A stretch of DNA of 59,895 bases from Candidatus Nezhaarchaeales archaeon (GCA_038853715.1 JAWCJE010000011.1:1-59895), one strand, 5' to 3'. Shown: positions 44,318-52,433, counted from the first letter of the stretch. Numbers and translations: made by a program. The notes: generated from the sequence alone by a model not told the origin.

Positions 44318-44968
44318 TTAAGACCCCTTAACCTTCATTCCCCCGGCCGGGGTCACGGTTGGTAGCTCGGGGAACTTCTCCTTCATCTGTTGCTCCGCTA
44401 ATAGGCTCGCTTCGCTTAGGATCTTCTGTGCCTCCTCGCTCGGGGTGATGGAGGTTACGCTTATCCCTGTGGCTTCACCCGTTTCCACCATTAGGCTGTT
44501 TAAGCTCTCATCGATCTGGCTTAGGTTAAACGCTACTTCAGGCATTACTCCAGCTATACTACTTTTAACGTCCCGTACAACCCTAGCTACTAACGCCATT
44601 TGAAGCGCCGCTTCACCTAGGTCTTCCACTGTTTGAAGCCTTAAAACCACCTGTTCAAGGGCTAGCTGGCTTCTAAGTAGTACCTTAGCCATCCTCCTTA
44701 CTTCGGCGCATTCGTTCGCGTATATGGAGGCTCTATCCACGTCCTTAGATAGGTAAGCCGCTACACACTTATCAAACAACTCCTTATCGCGCGCTTGAAG
44801 CCTATTGGCGGTCTGCTTAAGCCTTTCGCTTTGAAACTGTAACCTATAAAGTATAGCGTTAATCCTCTCCTTTAACGGAGCTTGCCTACGTAACGAAATA
44901 TGGGGGAGGAAACCCTCCCCACCCTCCCACTTCTTAATCATCTTATGTACGCTATTCACGGTTTTCAC
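44318..44968 (-). CDS. second ESCRT-III paralog (CdvB-like, no winged helix)
   Basis: This 216-residue ESCRT-III protein has the same helical core as CdvB and a MIM2-like FPELPTVTP near the C-terminus, but it lacks the winged helix. It therefore cannot bind CdvA directly, like the CdvB1/CdvB2 paralogs of Sulfolobales, and would be recruited by CdvB. It is placed before cdvA in the operon. It starts at GTG 44968, overlapping the stop of the RHH-coiled-coil gene by four bases, a sign of coupled translation. It shares 108 identical bases with cdvB. Confidence 0.92.
   Translation of the reverse strand: MKTVNSVHKMIKKWEGGEGFLPHISLRRQAPLKERINAILYRLQFQSERLKQTANRLQARDKELFDKCVAAYLSKDVDRASIYANECAEVRRMAKVLLRSQLALEQVVLRLQTVEDLGEAALQMALVARVVRDVKSSIAGVMPEVAFNLSQIDESLNSLMVETGEATGISVTSITPSEEAQKILSEASLLAEQQMKEKFPELPTVTPAGGMKVKGS
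44685..44792. repeat. 108-base repeat, copy 2 (inside second ESCRT-III gene)
   Basis: Identical to 43236-43343 in cdvB, offset 1449 bases. Flanking paralog sequence is diverged. Confidence 0.9.
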
Positions 44969-45342
44969 CTTGAAAGTTGACGCTGGTAGAGGGTGAAGGC
45001 GGTTTCAAGCGCCACCTTTACGGCGCCTGAGCTCTTCTTCAGCTTAGCCACTAGCGCTGGGTTCACGTGTTGAATTACGTCTTCAAAGCTAACCATCCTT
45101 AGGCTTACGGAGCTCCTAGCTTGAAGCTCGCTTTTCAGCCTCTCCACTTCACTTCTAAGTTTTTCAGCCTCGCTTCTCTCCTGGTTTACAGCCTCCTTTA
45201 GGGATTCCACTTCAACCCAAGCCTTTATAGCCTCGGTTATCGCCTTCCTCTTCGAGTCGCTTCCACCTCCGTACTTCTCAGTAGCTTTAGCCTCTAGTAT
45301 CTCGTTAACGTCCTCCGGTATCCTCATTAACAATATGGGCAT
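44965..45342 (-). CDS. RHH-like coiled-coil protein, first gene of the cdv operon
   Basis: The 125-residue protein has an N-terminal ribbon-helix-helix-like segment (MRIPEDVNEILEAKA, then KRKAITEAIKAWV), a coiled coil of Glu/Lys/Arg (residues about 45-78) and a C-terminal helical part. It overlaps the following ESCRT-III gene by four bases (44965-44968), so it is translationally coupled to the division operon. RHH proteins such as aCcr1 repress cdvA in Sulfolobales, so it could be an autoregulator or a structural partner of the ring. No family that I know has this architecture beside Cdv genes. Confidence 0.68.
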   Translation of the reverse strand: MPILLMRIPEDVNEILEAKATEKYGGGSDSKRKAITEAIKAWVEVESLKEAVNQERSEAEKLRSEVERLKSELQARSSVSLRMVSFEDVIQHVNPALVAKLKKSSGAVKVALETAFTLYQRQLSR

Positions 45343-45436
45343 TCATACCACGCCTAAACTACTCCGGGTCGGATGAAGCTTAATAAGCCCTCAAAATTTA
45401 CTGGCGTAAAATATACCTAGGTATTGCGTTAAAGTA

Positions 45437-45527
45437 GAACCCTTTAGATAGGGTTCATGCGGCGTTAAGCGCGCCGCCCATTAAGAGTTTACAAATTCTA
45501 GCCCGCGGCTGCCCGCTATTACGCGGG
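45437..45527. other. three consecutive hairpins upstream of the cdv operon
   Basis: Perfect arms are GAACCCT/AGGGTTC (45437-45443, 45450-45456), GCGGCG/CGCCGC (45459-45464, 45472-45477) and CCCGC/GCGGG (45512-45516, 45523-45527). The last straddles the stop codon of the upstream hypothetical gene. They could form a structured RNA, a bidirectional regulatory site or terminator hairpins for the upstream gene. Confidence 0.4.
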
Positions 45528-46202
45528 AAGCTTTAACGCTACGACGGCGTCAAGCTCATGAATATTCCTCTCCCTACAGTTACATATAGCCGTCCAGGAA
45601 ATCGTTTTAGTTATCTCGCCCCGTCCAAGCTCTTTTTCAAGTTTTAAAGCGTAGGCTTCAAAATCCTCCTCCCGTAGCGGGATTGAGGCTACGCAGCCAC
45701 ACTTCATCCTTATTAGTAGTTGACGCCAGTTCTCAGGGCTTCTAAAGGGTTTACCGGTTAATACTTCACCGTTATCGTGAAAAATAACCTTATACTTATC
45801 GGTTTCAACCTTCACCGGTAGCTTAAGAAGCTCCTTCCAAAACGCTTCAACCTCGTTTAGTAGCTTCCGCTTATACTCTTCAACCTCCCTCCTCGCCTGA
45901 TCAAGCTTCATCCTCCAATCCTCCCCTTTCTTACCGCACTCGAAAAACTTAACGCGTCTTTCACCGTAACTTACCTTAAGGCCTAGATCCTCATGGGGCT
46001 CGTAGGTTATCGCGTTCTTAACGGCGAGAACAAAGTAGCTCCCATCATCCTTCCTGTAGCTAGCTACCTCCCCGAACCTAATGGGCTCCTTAACGTACGG
46101 TATTTGACCTTCCACGCTTTCTACGAGTAGCTCTACGCCCTCCCATGTTTTTACGCCTTTAAGCCTACAGATGAAGCCTTGAAACAGCCGGCTTAACGAC
46201 AT
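45519..46202 (-). CDS. hypothetical protein with paired CxC motifs
   Basis: The 227-residue protein is soluble, with a central Glu/Lys/Arg coiled coil (residues about 95-125). It has two CxC motifs: KCGCVASIP near residue 168 and ICNCRERN near residue 210. The four cysteines may bind a metal ion. The domain order does not match a family that I recognise. The stop codon lies 177 bases before the start of the cdv operon on the same strand. Hairpins in between make co-transcription doubtful. Confidence 0.55.
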   Translation of the reverse strand: MSLSRLFQGFICRLKGVKTWEGVELLVESVEGQIPYVKEPIRFGEVASYRKDDGSYFVLAVKNAITYEPHEDLGLKVSYGERRVKFFECGKKGEDWRMKLDQARREVEEYKRKLLNEVEAFWKELLKLPVKVETDKYKVIFHDNGEVLTGKPFRSPENWRQLLIRMKCGCVASIPLREEDFEAYALKLEKELGRGEITKTISWTAICNCRERNIHELDAVVALKLPA

Positions 46203-47037
46203 ACCTACACCCTCTACGCGTTAAAGCGAACCACCCACCCATAAACGATGCGGGGTTACCGCTCACATATTTGTTAAATAGGTAGTCACTTAACCCCTCC
46301 CACCGTTTAACTCGACGTGGAGGAACCCTCCATCAGCCGCCGCTACCCCTAGCTTCCTACTCCGGCCCTTCAGCTTAACGCGATTAATGCTTAAGGTAGG
46401 CTTAGAAGCAGGCCTTAATCCTCCCCTTTAATTCTCCGATCCTCCTACCATACTTCTCCTTAAGCCCCCTAACGTTTTCCATGCTTCAGCCTTAAACCTA
46501 CCTACATATCGCCTCCGAGTAATGCGCCTCGACCTCCATACCTCCCTGGTATACGTCTTCGTAAGGGCCTAGCTCTTCACTATTATTTCCTCGCGGAGAC
46601 TGATTTCAGCATACAACGACTTAACATCCTCCAGTACGTTGACTTCTCTAAATCGTTTAAGAAGCGACCAGTCAACCACTCCCTAAGTTGCTCGTGATAA
46701 AGCGGTAACTCGTTGGATCAAGGAGACGCATACGCCTAGACCTACTATTAAAACGCATTAAGATGCTATTGAATTCAAACTGATAAAACAGCTTTGTGGC
46801 TTAATTACGTACTCCTCATCAATCCCACATTAAATACCTCACGTTAACTCATGTAGAGTTAATGTAAAGCTAGGAATTAAGCCACAGAGCAATAAAACCC
46901 TTACTCCTTGTTTAAACGTGTTTAGCCCTTCGGTTAAAATTTCGTAAACCCGGTAAACAGCCGAAGATAGGCAATAGTCCGCTGGAGCAAATTGATGAGG
47001 AAAGAATAGAATCGATTTTCCTAAATTTAGTAGGAGG
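46203..47037. other. long gap with decayed coding remnants and a MITE-like element
   Basis: No intact gene lies in these 835 bases. On the minus strand about 46300-46700, short open stretches in different frames look like decayed protein: RSRKLGVAAADGGFLHVEL resembles the N-terminal DGS/DGG region of NurA nucleases, and others have EISLREEIIVKS and GPYEDVYQGGMEVEAHYSE. Stops and shifts separate them. A 102-bp inverted-repeat element is at 46790-46891. Confidence 0.35.
46790..46891. mobile_element. MITE-like inverted-repeat element with 7-bp flanking repeat
   Basis: Arms 46791-46806 and 46875-46890 are complementary over 16 bases with one G-T pair (GCTTTGTGGCTTAATT and AATTAAGCCACAGAGC). An inner hairpin TTAACTC-ATGTA-GAGTTAA lies at 46844-46862. 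ATAAAAC occurs directly outside each end (46783-46789 and 46892-46898), like a target-site duplication. No coding frame is inside. Confidence 0.5.
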
Positions 47038-47547
47038 TTAGCGCGCTTTAAGGCTTACGATGGTTACATCTCCATGCCTAACTGCTTCAAGCCCCCCCTC
47101 AACGGCTAACCCTATTATAAGCTCCGATATTGCCTGCGTAGCCCCGTCGTCGGCGCTTGGAGTAATGATGAGCCTCGCGCCTTCCTTCGAAATCCAAGGT
47201 ACCTTTCCGGCTAAAACCTCGGCAACCTCGCCGACGTCAATGTTTAAAGCGCGTAAAGCGCGTCCAATACGCTCTCCTACCTTCCTCCACTTTTCCACTT
47301 CGTACCTACCGGATAGGAGAGCCTCCAGCGGGACTATGATCGGCGTGAAGGGGGTTAACCCTGAAAGTAGTTTCTGCTCTATTAGTACGCGCGGCGCGTA
47401 TAAACCGACCCTCTCAACCTCAGCGGCTGAGGTGAAAAGCTCAGCTAGGTAGGAGGATATTTTAGTCCCCCTCCTCTTAATGGCTTCAGTTATACGTTTA
47501 ACCGCGTCCTCCCTAACCGCTAGGCTTTTCCTCTTTTGCCTCGACAA
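47038..47547 (-). CDS. RHH-like N-terminal protein, paired gene 2
   Basis: The 169-residue protein has a basic, RHH-like N-terminus (REDAVKRITEAIKRRGTKI) and a C-terminal alpha/beta region ending in LIITPSADDGATQAISELII. It overlaps the upstream gene (47513-48091) by 35 bases, so the two are probably made together. Its C-terminal half resembles that of the partner in pattern (a hydrophobic strand, a long helix, then a short strand), so the pair may be diverged duplicates. Role is unknown; a two-subunit DNA-binding regulator is one possibility. Confidence 0.55.
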   Translation of the reverse strand: MSRQKRKSLAVREDAVKRITEAIKRRGTKISSYLAELFTSAAEVERVGLYAPRVLIEQKLLSGLTPFTPIIVPLEALLSGRYEVEKWRKVGERIGRALRALNIDVGEVAEVLAGKVPWISKEGARLIITPSADDGATQAISELIIGLAVEGGLEAVRHGDVTIVSLKAR

Positions 47548-48091
47548 CTATAACCCCCTCATCAATGTGGGTCCTTAAAACATTAAACCCTATCGAGGTT
47601 AAAAGGGAAGTTACAGCCTCAAGAGCTATAGCCGTAGCTTTAGCTGGTTGTAGGGGTGAGGAAGCTAAAACTTTTACGACGTCACCGTCAACCTTAACCT
47701 CCAACCTCATATCCCAGAGCGCTACTCCAAGGATGGAGAGGAGCGAAGACTTAAAGGAGCCATGGCTACCCCTATTTTTCAGTATGGACCCATACCAGGA
47801 GAAAACCTTCCTAACCTCGCCTTTAAGCTTAAATAAGGAACCTTCATCCATTAACTCTAGGATCTCGTAGAAGACGCGGGCCGGTAGCATCATTCCTCCA
47901 GCCCTTTTAAACTCGTTTAAAACCTCGATTTCCTCCAACGCTTTACCTATCCCGCCCATCAACCTATATCCTTTAAGGGCGTCCTTAAGCATTGCTTCAG
48001 CTAAATCCCTAACAGGTACACCCTCCCTTTCAGCTACCCTTATTAGCTCGTTAACCACGTCCTCGGAGATCGGTATAAGCCTCCTCGGCAT
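47513..48091 (-). CDS. RHH-like N-terminal protein, paired gene 1
   Basis: The 192-residue protein starts with ISEDVVNELIRVAEREGVPV, an RHH-like strand and helix, followed by an alpha-helical middle (residues about 40-110). It ends in a C-terminal alpha/beta part (VKVLASSPLQPAKATAIALE...). The start ATG 48091 lies 30-40 bases after a TATA-like box. It overlaps the second gene (47038-47547). I do not recognise a known family. Both proteins are candidates for a transcriptional or partition-like system. Confidence 0.55.
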   Translation of the reverse strand: MPRRLIPISEDVVNELIRVAEREGVPVRDLAEAMLKDALKGYRLMGGIGKALEEIEVLNEFKRAGGMMLPARVFYEILELMDEGSLFKLKGEVRKVFSWYGSILKNRGSHGSFKSSLLSILGVALWDMRLEVKVDGDVVKVLASSPLQPAKATAIALEAVTSLLTSIGFNVLRTHIDEGVIVVEAKEEKPSG

Positions 48092-48120
48092 TTAACCCAC
48101 GTACTAACCCTAACCCCTTA

Positions 48121-48130
48121 ACTATAAAAG
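48121..48130 (-). promoter_or_regulatory. TATA box of the paired RHH genes
   Basis: On the minus strand, CTTTTATAGT lies about 30-39 bases upstream of ATG 48091. Confidence 0.45.
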
Positions 48131-48170
48131 CCTACTCCTGTATACGACTGTCTACGGTTAGGCTTTAAAG

Positions 48171-48386
48171 CTATAATCCCCTATGCGCTTCCCTATGTTT
48201 AACCATAACCTTCAACCATAACCTGTAAACCCTGACCTTCTCGACCAGTAAACTGTAATCGCCTACACCGTCCTCACAGTACCCCCTCAACATTTCAACT
48301 TCACCCTCCAACCGCTTTAAAGTCGTCTGTAAACCTATACACTCTTGACAAGTACTATCTAAACCACGCTGCTTAATAAGCGGCAT
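48171..48386 (-). CDS. small Cys-containing coiled-coil protein
   Basis: The preferred start is the ATG at 48386, which follows GAGGAG by 7 bases; this gives 71 residues. A C-x2-C pair (STCQECIG, near residue 13) is followed by a Leu-rich coiled coil (LQTTLKRLEGEVEMLRGY). The C-terminus is basic. It could be a small zinc-binding oligomeric regulator. TATA and operator-like sites are upstream, so it is probably a real gene. Confidence 0.5.
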   Translation of the reverse strand: MPLIKQRGLDSTCQECIGLQTTLKRLEGEVEMLRGYCEDGVGDYSLLVEKVRVYRLWLKVMVKHREAHRGL

Positions 48387-48420
48387 TGAACCGCTCCTCA
48401 ATATCATTAGTAGCGCTTTA

Positions 48421-48431
48421 CCTATAAAAAT
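48421..48431 (-). promoter_or_regulatory. TATA box of the small Cys-containing gene
   Basis: On the minus strand, ATTTTTATAGG lies 35-45 bases upstream of ATG 48386. Confidence 0.45.
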
Positions 48432-48462
48432 AAAGGGTTTTGCGATAAGGAAAATACGCTAC

Positions 48463-48482
48463 AAGAATACCTCGGTATTCTT
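48463..48482. promoter_or_regulatory. perfect dyad, probable operator
   Basis: AAGAATACC-TC-GGTATTCTT is a 9-bp-arm perfect inverted repeat centred at 48472.5. It sits about 35 bases upstream of the TATA box of the small Cys-containing gene. RHH or winged-helix dimers bind this sort of site; the paired RHH genes are close by. Confidence 0.5.
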
Positions 48483-48668
48483 CTAAGTAATACAACCTGA
48501 AGGCTTAACCATCATAAACACTTACAAAAAGCTAACCGGAAAACCTAGAACCTAGGTTTTAAAGTGTTGCTAAAGAAGTCTAAAAGATTCCTTCGGTTTA
48601 ACGGTTCCTTAGCGAATCGTTTAAGCGGGCTATACGCCTACCTATATCTAAGGCATCCTTAACAAGGC

Positions 48669-48962
48669 CTAGAGCCTGACGGGACTGACGAAGCTATAGT
48701 ATATGTCAAACCACTCTATGGTTGGCGTTTCCTTAACCTTCATTCCTCTCAGAACCTTGTCTCTTTCTCTTCTTATTCTCTGAAACCTCCCGATCAAGTT
48801 GTTGTTCGCTTCTCCAGCAAGCCTTACGTTGTGTATGTGCTTAGTTTTGGGATTGCGCAACGTGAAGAACTCCTTCTTAAAGAAGCCATAAAAGAACTTA
48901 CTAAGGTAATGGAGAAGCGGAAAGAGAAAGCGATGATCGTATGAGTGAACTAGACCTTCCAT
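48669..48962 (-). pseudogene. DDE transposase remnant
   Basis: The frame encodes a DDE-family C-terminus. The core RNPKTKHIHNVRLAGEANNN, then LIGRFQRIRRERDKVLRGMK, has the typical NN...R...RERxKVLRG order of archaeal IS transposases. The N-terminal residues before it do not look like the rest and may be out of frame. Only about 97 residues remain, with no terminal repeats seen, so it is a dead fragment. Confidence 0.75.
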
Positions 48963-49041
48963 TAAAAGGTTAGAAGGAATACGGCTTTAAGCCCATTCTT
49001 TTTAATGGCTTCAACCTTGAAACGCCGCGTTTCAAGGTGTT

Positions 49042-49052
49042 CTTTATAAAAA
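49042..49052 (+). promoter_or_regulatory. TATA box of the small gene before the ABC operon
   Basis: TTTATAAAAAG lies about 31-41 bases before the GTG at 49083. Confidence 0.45.
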
Positions 49053-49082
49053 GCCCTTAGGATATCGTTATTGGGGTTGAGC

Positions 49083-49382
49083 GTGGACCCCTTCACGATT
49101 AAAGAAGTAAAACGGCTAGGAGACCTTAATATAGAGCTTATGGAAACTTTGATTCACATAGGGCACCATATCTTCAAATATGCAGAAGGACACGACATAC
49201 TTCTGCTAGATAATGGCGATGTACTCATAAACCTACTTAAACATGCATGCAAAGTTATTGGAGAGATAAACGAGGAAGTAGCCTTACCGCTTAGCTTTAA
49301 ACATAGATCCGGAGCACCGCTAGATTCAATAGAACCCATTACCGAAATGGATTTAAAGGCCTCCTTAAGGGCTTATGGTTGA
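49083..49382 (+). CDS. small hypothetical protein before the ABC operon
   Basis: The protein is about 99 residues, mostly helical, with a His-rich stretch (LIHIGHHIFKYAEGHD) that could bind metal. The start is uncertain: TTG at 49071 or 49077, or GTG 49083. The TATA box spacing fits GTG 49083. It lies 46 bases before the ABC ATPase gene on the same strand, so it may belong to that operon. I do not recognise the family. Confidence 0.5.
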   Translation: MDPFTIKEVKRLGDLNIELMETLIHIGHHIFKYAEGHDILLLDNGDVLINLLKHACKVIGEINEEVALPLSFKHRSGAPLDSIEPITEMDLKASLRAYG

Positions 49383-49428
49383 ATTTCAACCTAGGTTCAA
49401 CCTAAGCTAAGGTCGAAGGCGCTTAACG

Positions 49429-50121
49429 ATGGAGCGAGTAACCGTTGAAACCGTGGATTTATGGAAAATCTACGTAGTAGGTCGAATAGAATACCCAGCC
49501 CTTAAAGGCGTTAACCTAAAGGTTGGACAAGGGCGCTTCGTAGCGATCGTAGGCCCATCCGGTAGCGGTAAAACCACGCTACTCAACCTTATAGGTGCTT
49601 TAGATAAGCCTACGAAGGGCGAAGTCTTCATTGATGGCGAACCGATATCGAAGCTTAACGGTAACCAGCTAGCCGAGCTTAGGAATAGGAAGATAGGCTT
49701 CGTCTTCCAAGCCTTTAACCTAATACCATACCTATCGGCGCTCCAAAACGTTGAATTACCAATGATAGCCGCTGGGGTACCGCCTAAAAGGCGGAGGGAT
49801 AAAGCGTTAAAGCTACTGGAGCTCGTAGGGTTGAAGGATAAGGCCTTAAAGAAACCATTAGAGTTAAGCGCTGGCGAACAGCAAAGGGTAGCAATGGCGC
49901 GCGCCCTATCAAATAGTCCTACCATCATCCTAGCCGATGAACCCACGGGTAACCTAGACTCAAAAACCGGGTTCGCGATCGTTAAGGCGCTTAAGGAGCT
50001 ATGTACGTCTAGTGGAGTAACCACGATCATGGTTACCCACAACATGGAGGCGACGAAGCTCTGCGACGCCGTTATCCACCTAAAGGATGGAGTAATAGAA
50101 CGGGAGGTCGTCCAACGGTGA
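49429..50121 (+). CDS. LolD/MacB-type ABC transporter ATPase
   Basis: The 230-residue ATPase has Walker A GPSGSGKTTLLNLIG (near residue 40), the signature LSAGEQQRVAMARA near residue 144 and Walker B TIILADEPTGNLDSKT near residue 164. The family (LolD, MacB, FtsE) works with FtsX-like permeases and does mechanical work on extracytoplasmic partners. It overlaps the surface-protein gene by 4 bases (ATG/GTG overlap) and partners the FtsX-like permease at 52430. An export or extraction function is likely. Confidence 0.92.
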   Translation: MERVTVETVDLWKIYVVGRIEYPALKGVNLKVGQGRFVAIVGPSGSGKTTLLNLIGALDKPTKGEVFIDGEPISKLNGNQLAELRNRKIGFVFQAFNLIPYLSALQNVELPMIAAGVPPKRRRDKALKLLELVGLKDKALKKPLELSAGEQQRVAMARALSNSPTIILADEPTGNLDSKTGFAIVKALKELCTSSGVTTIMVTHNMEATKLCDAVIHLKDGVIEREVVQR

Positions 50122-52433
50122 AGTTTAAAGCGCTAATAACCGTTTTAACGTTACTAACAGCGTTGCTAACGGTATCTTCATCATACTTACTATTTACCCC
50201 TACGCGGGCTCAAGAAGCCGAGTACTTCCAAGTACTTCAAGTGAACTGGGGCACCGCTCAATCCCCGTTAGAGGTCGCCCCAGGCGATATTAATAGCCTG
50301 TTAACCGTTACGATGCAGTACTTCGGGCCGAACCCGATATACGGTGTTCAAGCCTACCTAGAGTTGCCGAAGGGCTTTACAGACGCCCAAGGCGGGGATA
50401 GATGCTGGGGTATTATACCCTCAGAGTTAAGGGGTCTAATCCAACCGTACGCGCCCTTTACGCTACAATTCTATATTAACGTCCCCTCGAACGCTACCAT
50501 AGCCACCTATTCAATACCCCTCACCTTAAAGTATAGGGATTACTACACGAAAAACGAAGTGGAGAAAAAGCTATACCTAAACGTACCCTTAAAGGGTAGG
50601 GTTGAACTCGAGGCTCAACCTTTACAGCAAGCATTAAGCCCAGGCCTCTTAAACACGCTTAAAGTAAGGCTTAAAAACAGCGGCAGCAGCATAGCCTCCG
50701 AACTTAAAATACTACTTGTAGCACCGCCACAGGTAAGTATCGTTAGCCCCTCTAAATTCACCCTAGATAAGCTACCTCCATCTTCCTCCTTCGACGTGGC
50801 CGTCGACGTATACGTACCGTTAACCTTAGCGTCAGCCGCTCTAACCTTCACCCTGCAGGCATCATATAAAAACGCCTACGGCTATACCTCCACCGCTACC
50901 TATAACCTAGGCGTTTACGTATTACAACCCGTAGCCCCAGTTTTAACGGTTACACCTTCAAAGCAGGAGTTAGCGTCGGGCTTAATCAACCCAATCAGCC
51001 TAACCCTTACTAATAGGGGGCCTGGATCCCTACATAACTTAACGTTATCCGTTACGCTTCAACCTCCCTTAGCCCTACAAGGCTCAGACGGCACCTGGTA
51101 CCTCAACACCCTAAATGAAGGAGGCTCGGAAACCGTTACATTAAACATCTACATACCTCCAACACAAGCCGTATATACGGCGGCGTCCTCCCTAACCTTA
51201 AAATTCATCGATCAAACAAATACTCAGAGGGTGGAAGTTAGAAGCTTAAGCTTCACAGTCTTACCGCAGGAGCTTATACCTGACGTAGGCATCGAGGTAT
51301 CCCCTGAAACGTTTACAGCTGGTACTAGCGCTACGTTAACCGTTACCATTAGGAATAGGAGCCACCTAGCCCTTAATCAACTACTAGTAACCCTAACCCC
51401 GCCTCAAATGGGTGTTCAAGGAAATCCCCTAACCTTAAAGGGTAGCGAGGGAAAATGGTTAGTAGGCAGCCTTAAACCTGGGGAGCAGTACGTCGTTAAA
51501 GTACCCGTAGAGGTAGGTTTAACCTCGGGCCTCTATAACCTGGGCTTCACCCTATCCTATAGGGATGAATACGGCGCCTCCTTCCAGGAGAACCGTCAAG
51601 TAGGTATTCGTATAAACCCGTTAACCGAGCAAAGCATAATAAGCCTAGGAATAGAGCCGGACGAACTAGCTTCAGGCGGGATAAACCGAGCTACTTTAAC
51701 CGTTAAAAACGAGGGATCGGACCCCGTAAACTCCTTCACCCTGCTATTAACGCTTCCAACGCAACTAGCCCTTATCGGGTCGGACGGTAAGTGGAGTATA
51801 GGGAGCCTACCGCCGAAAACCAGTATCAGCATACCTATCGAGGTCTATGTGCCACCGCTCGATTTAACAACGGCTCAAGCAACGGCCACCATAACCTACA
51901 TAGACCCCTACGGGGCAACTAAAACGGAATTAAGAACGTTGGGTTTACTCGTAAGGGGGATTGTGGATATTAAGCTGGTTGGCTACACGGTTGTACCCGA
52001 GAAACCAGTAATCGGACAGCCTTTCTCCATCACCTTAACTATAACGAACACGGGGACCACCACCGCCCGCGCCGTTTCAGCTCAACCCTTAATTGGAGAA
52101 GGAATTACAACGCTTGGAAGCCAAACGGTATTTGTAGGGGATCTAGGCGTTAATACTCCAACCTCCTTCACGTTAACCTTCATGGCCCTCAACAATACGA
52201 AGCCGGGCTTACATCTGTTAAACGTAAACGTTAACTACACGGATAACCTACGCGTAGTACACACCAATACCTTCACGTTGAGCTTCGACGTGGAACGGAT
52301 AGCTCCAACTAGGGCTCCGAGGACTGAAGGCCTACAGGTTTACGCTTGGATACAGCCCCTCATAATCTACGCGGCATTAATACTAATCGGCTTTACCGCT
52401 GGCTATCTAGTTAAAAGGAGGCGTACGGCTTGA
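50118..52433 (+). CDS. COG1361-like surface protein, partner of the ABC exporter
   Basis: The 771-residue protein has an N-terminal signal or anchor (residues about 4-28), four to six repeated beta-sandwich domains (each near 100 residues, with ELASGLINPISLTLTNRG-like and GSDGTWYLNTL-like segments), and a C-terminal membrane span followed by KRRRTA. This is the COG1361/NEW3-like organisation of archaeal cell-surface proteins. It faces the outside. It sits between the ATPase and permease genes, with overlaps at both ends. It may be an export substrate or a periplasmic-type adaptor, like MacA. Confidence 0.85.
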   Translation: MKFKALITVLTLLTALLTVSSSYLLFTPTRAQEAEYFQVLQVNWGTAQSPLEVAPGDINSLLTVTMQYFGPNPIYGVQAYLELPKGFTDAQGGDRCWGIIPSELRGLIQPYAPFTLQFYINVPSNATIATYSIPLTLKYRDYYTKNEVEKKLYLNVPLKGRVELEAQPLQQALSPGLLNTLKVRLKNSGSSIASELKILLVAPPQVSIVSPSKFTLDKLPPSSSFDVAVDVYVPLTLASAALTFTLQASYKNAYGYTSTATYNLGVYVLQPVAPVLTVTPSKQELASGLINPISLTLTNRGPGSLHNLTLSVTLQPPLALQGSDGTWYLNTLNEGGSETVTLNIYIPPTQAVYTAASSLTLKFIDQTNTQRVEVRSLSFTVLPQELIPDVGIEVSPETFTAGTSATLTVTIRNRSHLALNQLLVTLTPPQMGVQGNPLTLKGSEGKWLVGSLKPGEQYVVKVPVEVGLTSGLYNLGFTLSYRDEYGASFQENRQVGIRINPLTEQSIISLGIEPDELASGGINRATLTVKNEGSDPVNSFTLLLTLPTQLALIGSDGKWSIGSLPPKTSISIPIEVYVPPLDLTTAQATATITYIDPYGATKTELRTLGLLVRGIVDIKLVGYTVVPEKPVIGQPFSITLTITNTGTTTARAVSAQPLIGEGITTLGSQTVFVGDLGVNTPTSFTLTFMALNNTKPGLHLLNVNVNYTDNLRVVHTNTFTLSFDVERIAPTRAPRTEGLQVYAWIQPLIIYAALILIGFTAGYLVKRRRTA

